DNA from: Acidobacteriaceae bacterium
GTDB taxonomy: Bacteria > Acidobacteriota > Terriglobia > Terriglobales > Acidobacteriaceae
Direction of reading: 5' to 3'
Assembly: GCA_030040395.1 (NCBI GenBank)
Contig: JASHTU010000112.1
Location: 1-16,803 of the forward strand
DNA length: 16,803 nucleotides
The translations under genes were made by a program, and so were the position numbers. Below the pieces are notes generated by a model. That model ran no database searches. It had not been told where the DNA came from and saw only the letters and a program-made list of their open reading frames with translations. This document shows positions 16,769-16,803 of the stretch, piece by piece; positions within the stretch are counted from its first letter, which is position 1; every line of letters begins with the position of its first letter.

Positions 16769-16803
16769 TTACCGCGCCCCCACCAGCTCCTCGCTTTTCG
16801 CCC
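16769..16803 (-). CDS. Possible C-terminal end of a minus-strand gene (partial)
   Basis: On the minus strand one frame reads from the right edge to a TAA at 16769-16771, ending EELVGAR. This is compatible with the tail of a gene that lies mostly outside the window and converges on the beta-barrel gene. Eleven codons are too few to name a family, and chance is a real alternative. Confidence 0.25.
   Translation of the reverse strand, partial: AKSEELVGAR

Overview
The window is GC-rich bacterial chromosome, densely packed with genes on both strands. There is no rRNA, tRNA, CRISPR array, transposase or phage gene. The gene content suggests a Gram-negative, diderm soil-type bacterium: a TolC-like outer-membrane factor with a periplasmic adaptor, an outer-membrane beta-barrel protein, a ceramide-glucosyltransferase/HpnI-like enzyme, short EamA/EmrE-like proteins and QueF. 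An acidobacterial origin would fit, but this is an impression from gene style and could not be tested here.

Layout. (1) Positions 1-1216, minus strand: a CREST/ceramidase-like membrane protein, whose stop codon overlaps a TTG start for a zinc-ribbon SAM methyltransferase that runs off the left edge. (2) Positions 1420-6838, plus strand: an asparagine-synthase-type amidotransferase, overlapped by an ArnT-like GT-C glycosyltransferase, then a 485-base gap without a confident gene, then a UDP-sulfoquinovose synthase (sqdB/SQD1 family). (3) Positions 7000-9269: a GT21 glycosyltransferase on the minus strand, divergent from two adjacent small EamA/EmrE-like membrane proteins that resemble the ArnE/ArnF pair. 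(4) Positions 9386-12977, minus strand: a tightly overlapping operon, adaptor (HlyD/MacA-like), TPR protein, TolC-like protein, with no inner-membrane pump. (5) Positions 13111-15161, plus strand: QueF, a 97-residue membrane protein and a Spinster-like MFS transporter. (6) Positions 15281-16759: a secreted OB-like protein divergent from an outer-membrane beta-barrel protein, then possibly the tail of another minus-strand gene.

How the genes may work together. Regions 1-3 read as a cell-surface lipid or glycan modification neighbourhood. One enzyme makes UDP-sulfoquinovose. Others look able to move sugars on lipid carriers (GT21), translocate lipid-linked sugars (small EamA pair) and transfer them on the periplasmic side (ArnT-like GT-C). 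An amidotransferase and a methyltransferase could modify the product. The usual partner for sulfoquinovosyl diacylglycerol synthesis (SqdX/SqdD) is absent, so the acceptor of the sulfosugar is open; this is the most interesting biological question here. Other notable signals are a five-copy degenerate octamer array between two convergent genes, an alternative-pairing element over the ribosome binding site of the amidotransferase gene, helically phased CACTG half-sites in front of the GT21 gene, and -10 boxes placed so that three genes could be transcribed as leaderless mRNAs.
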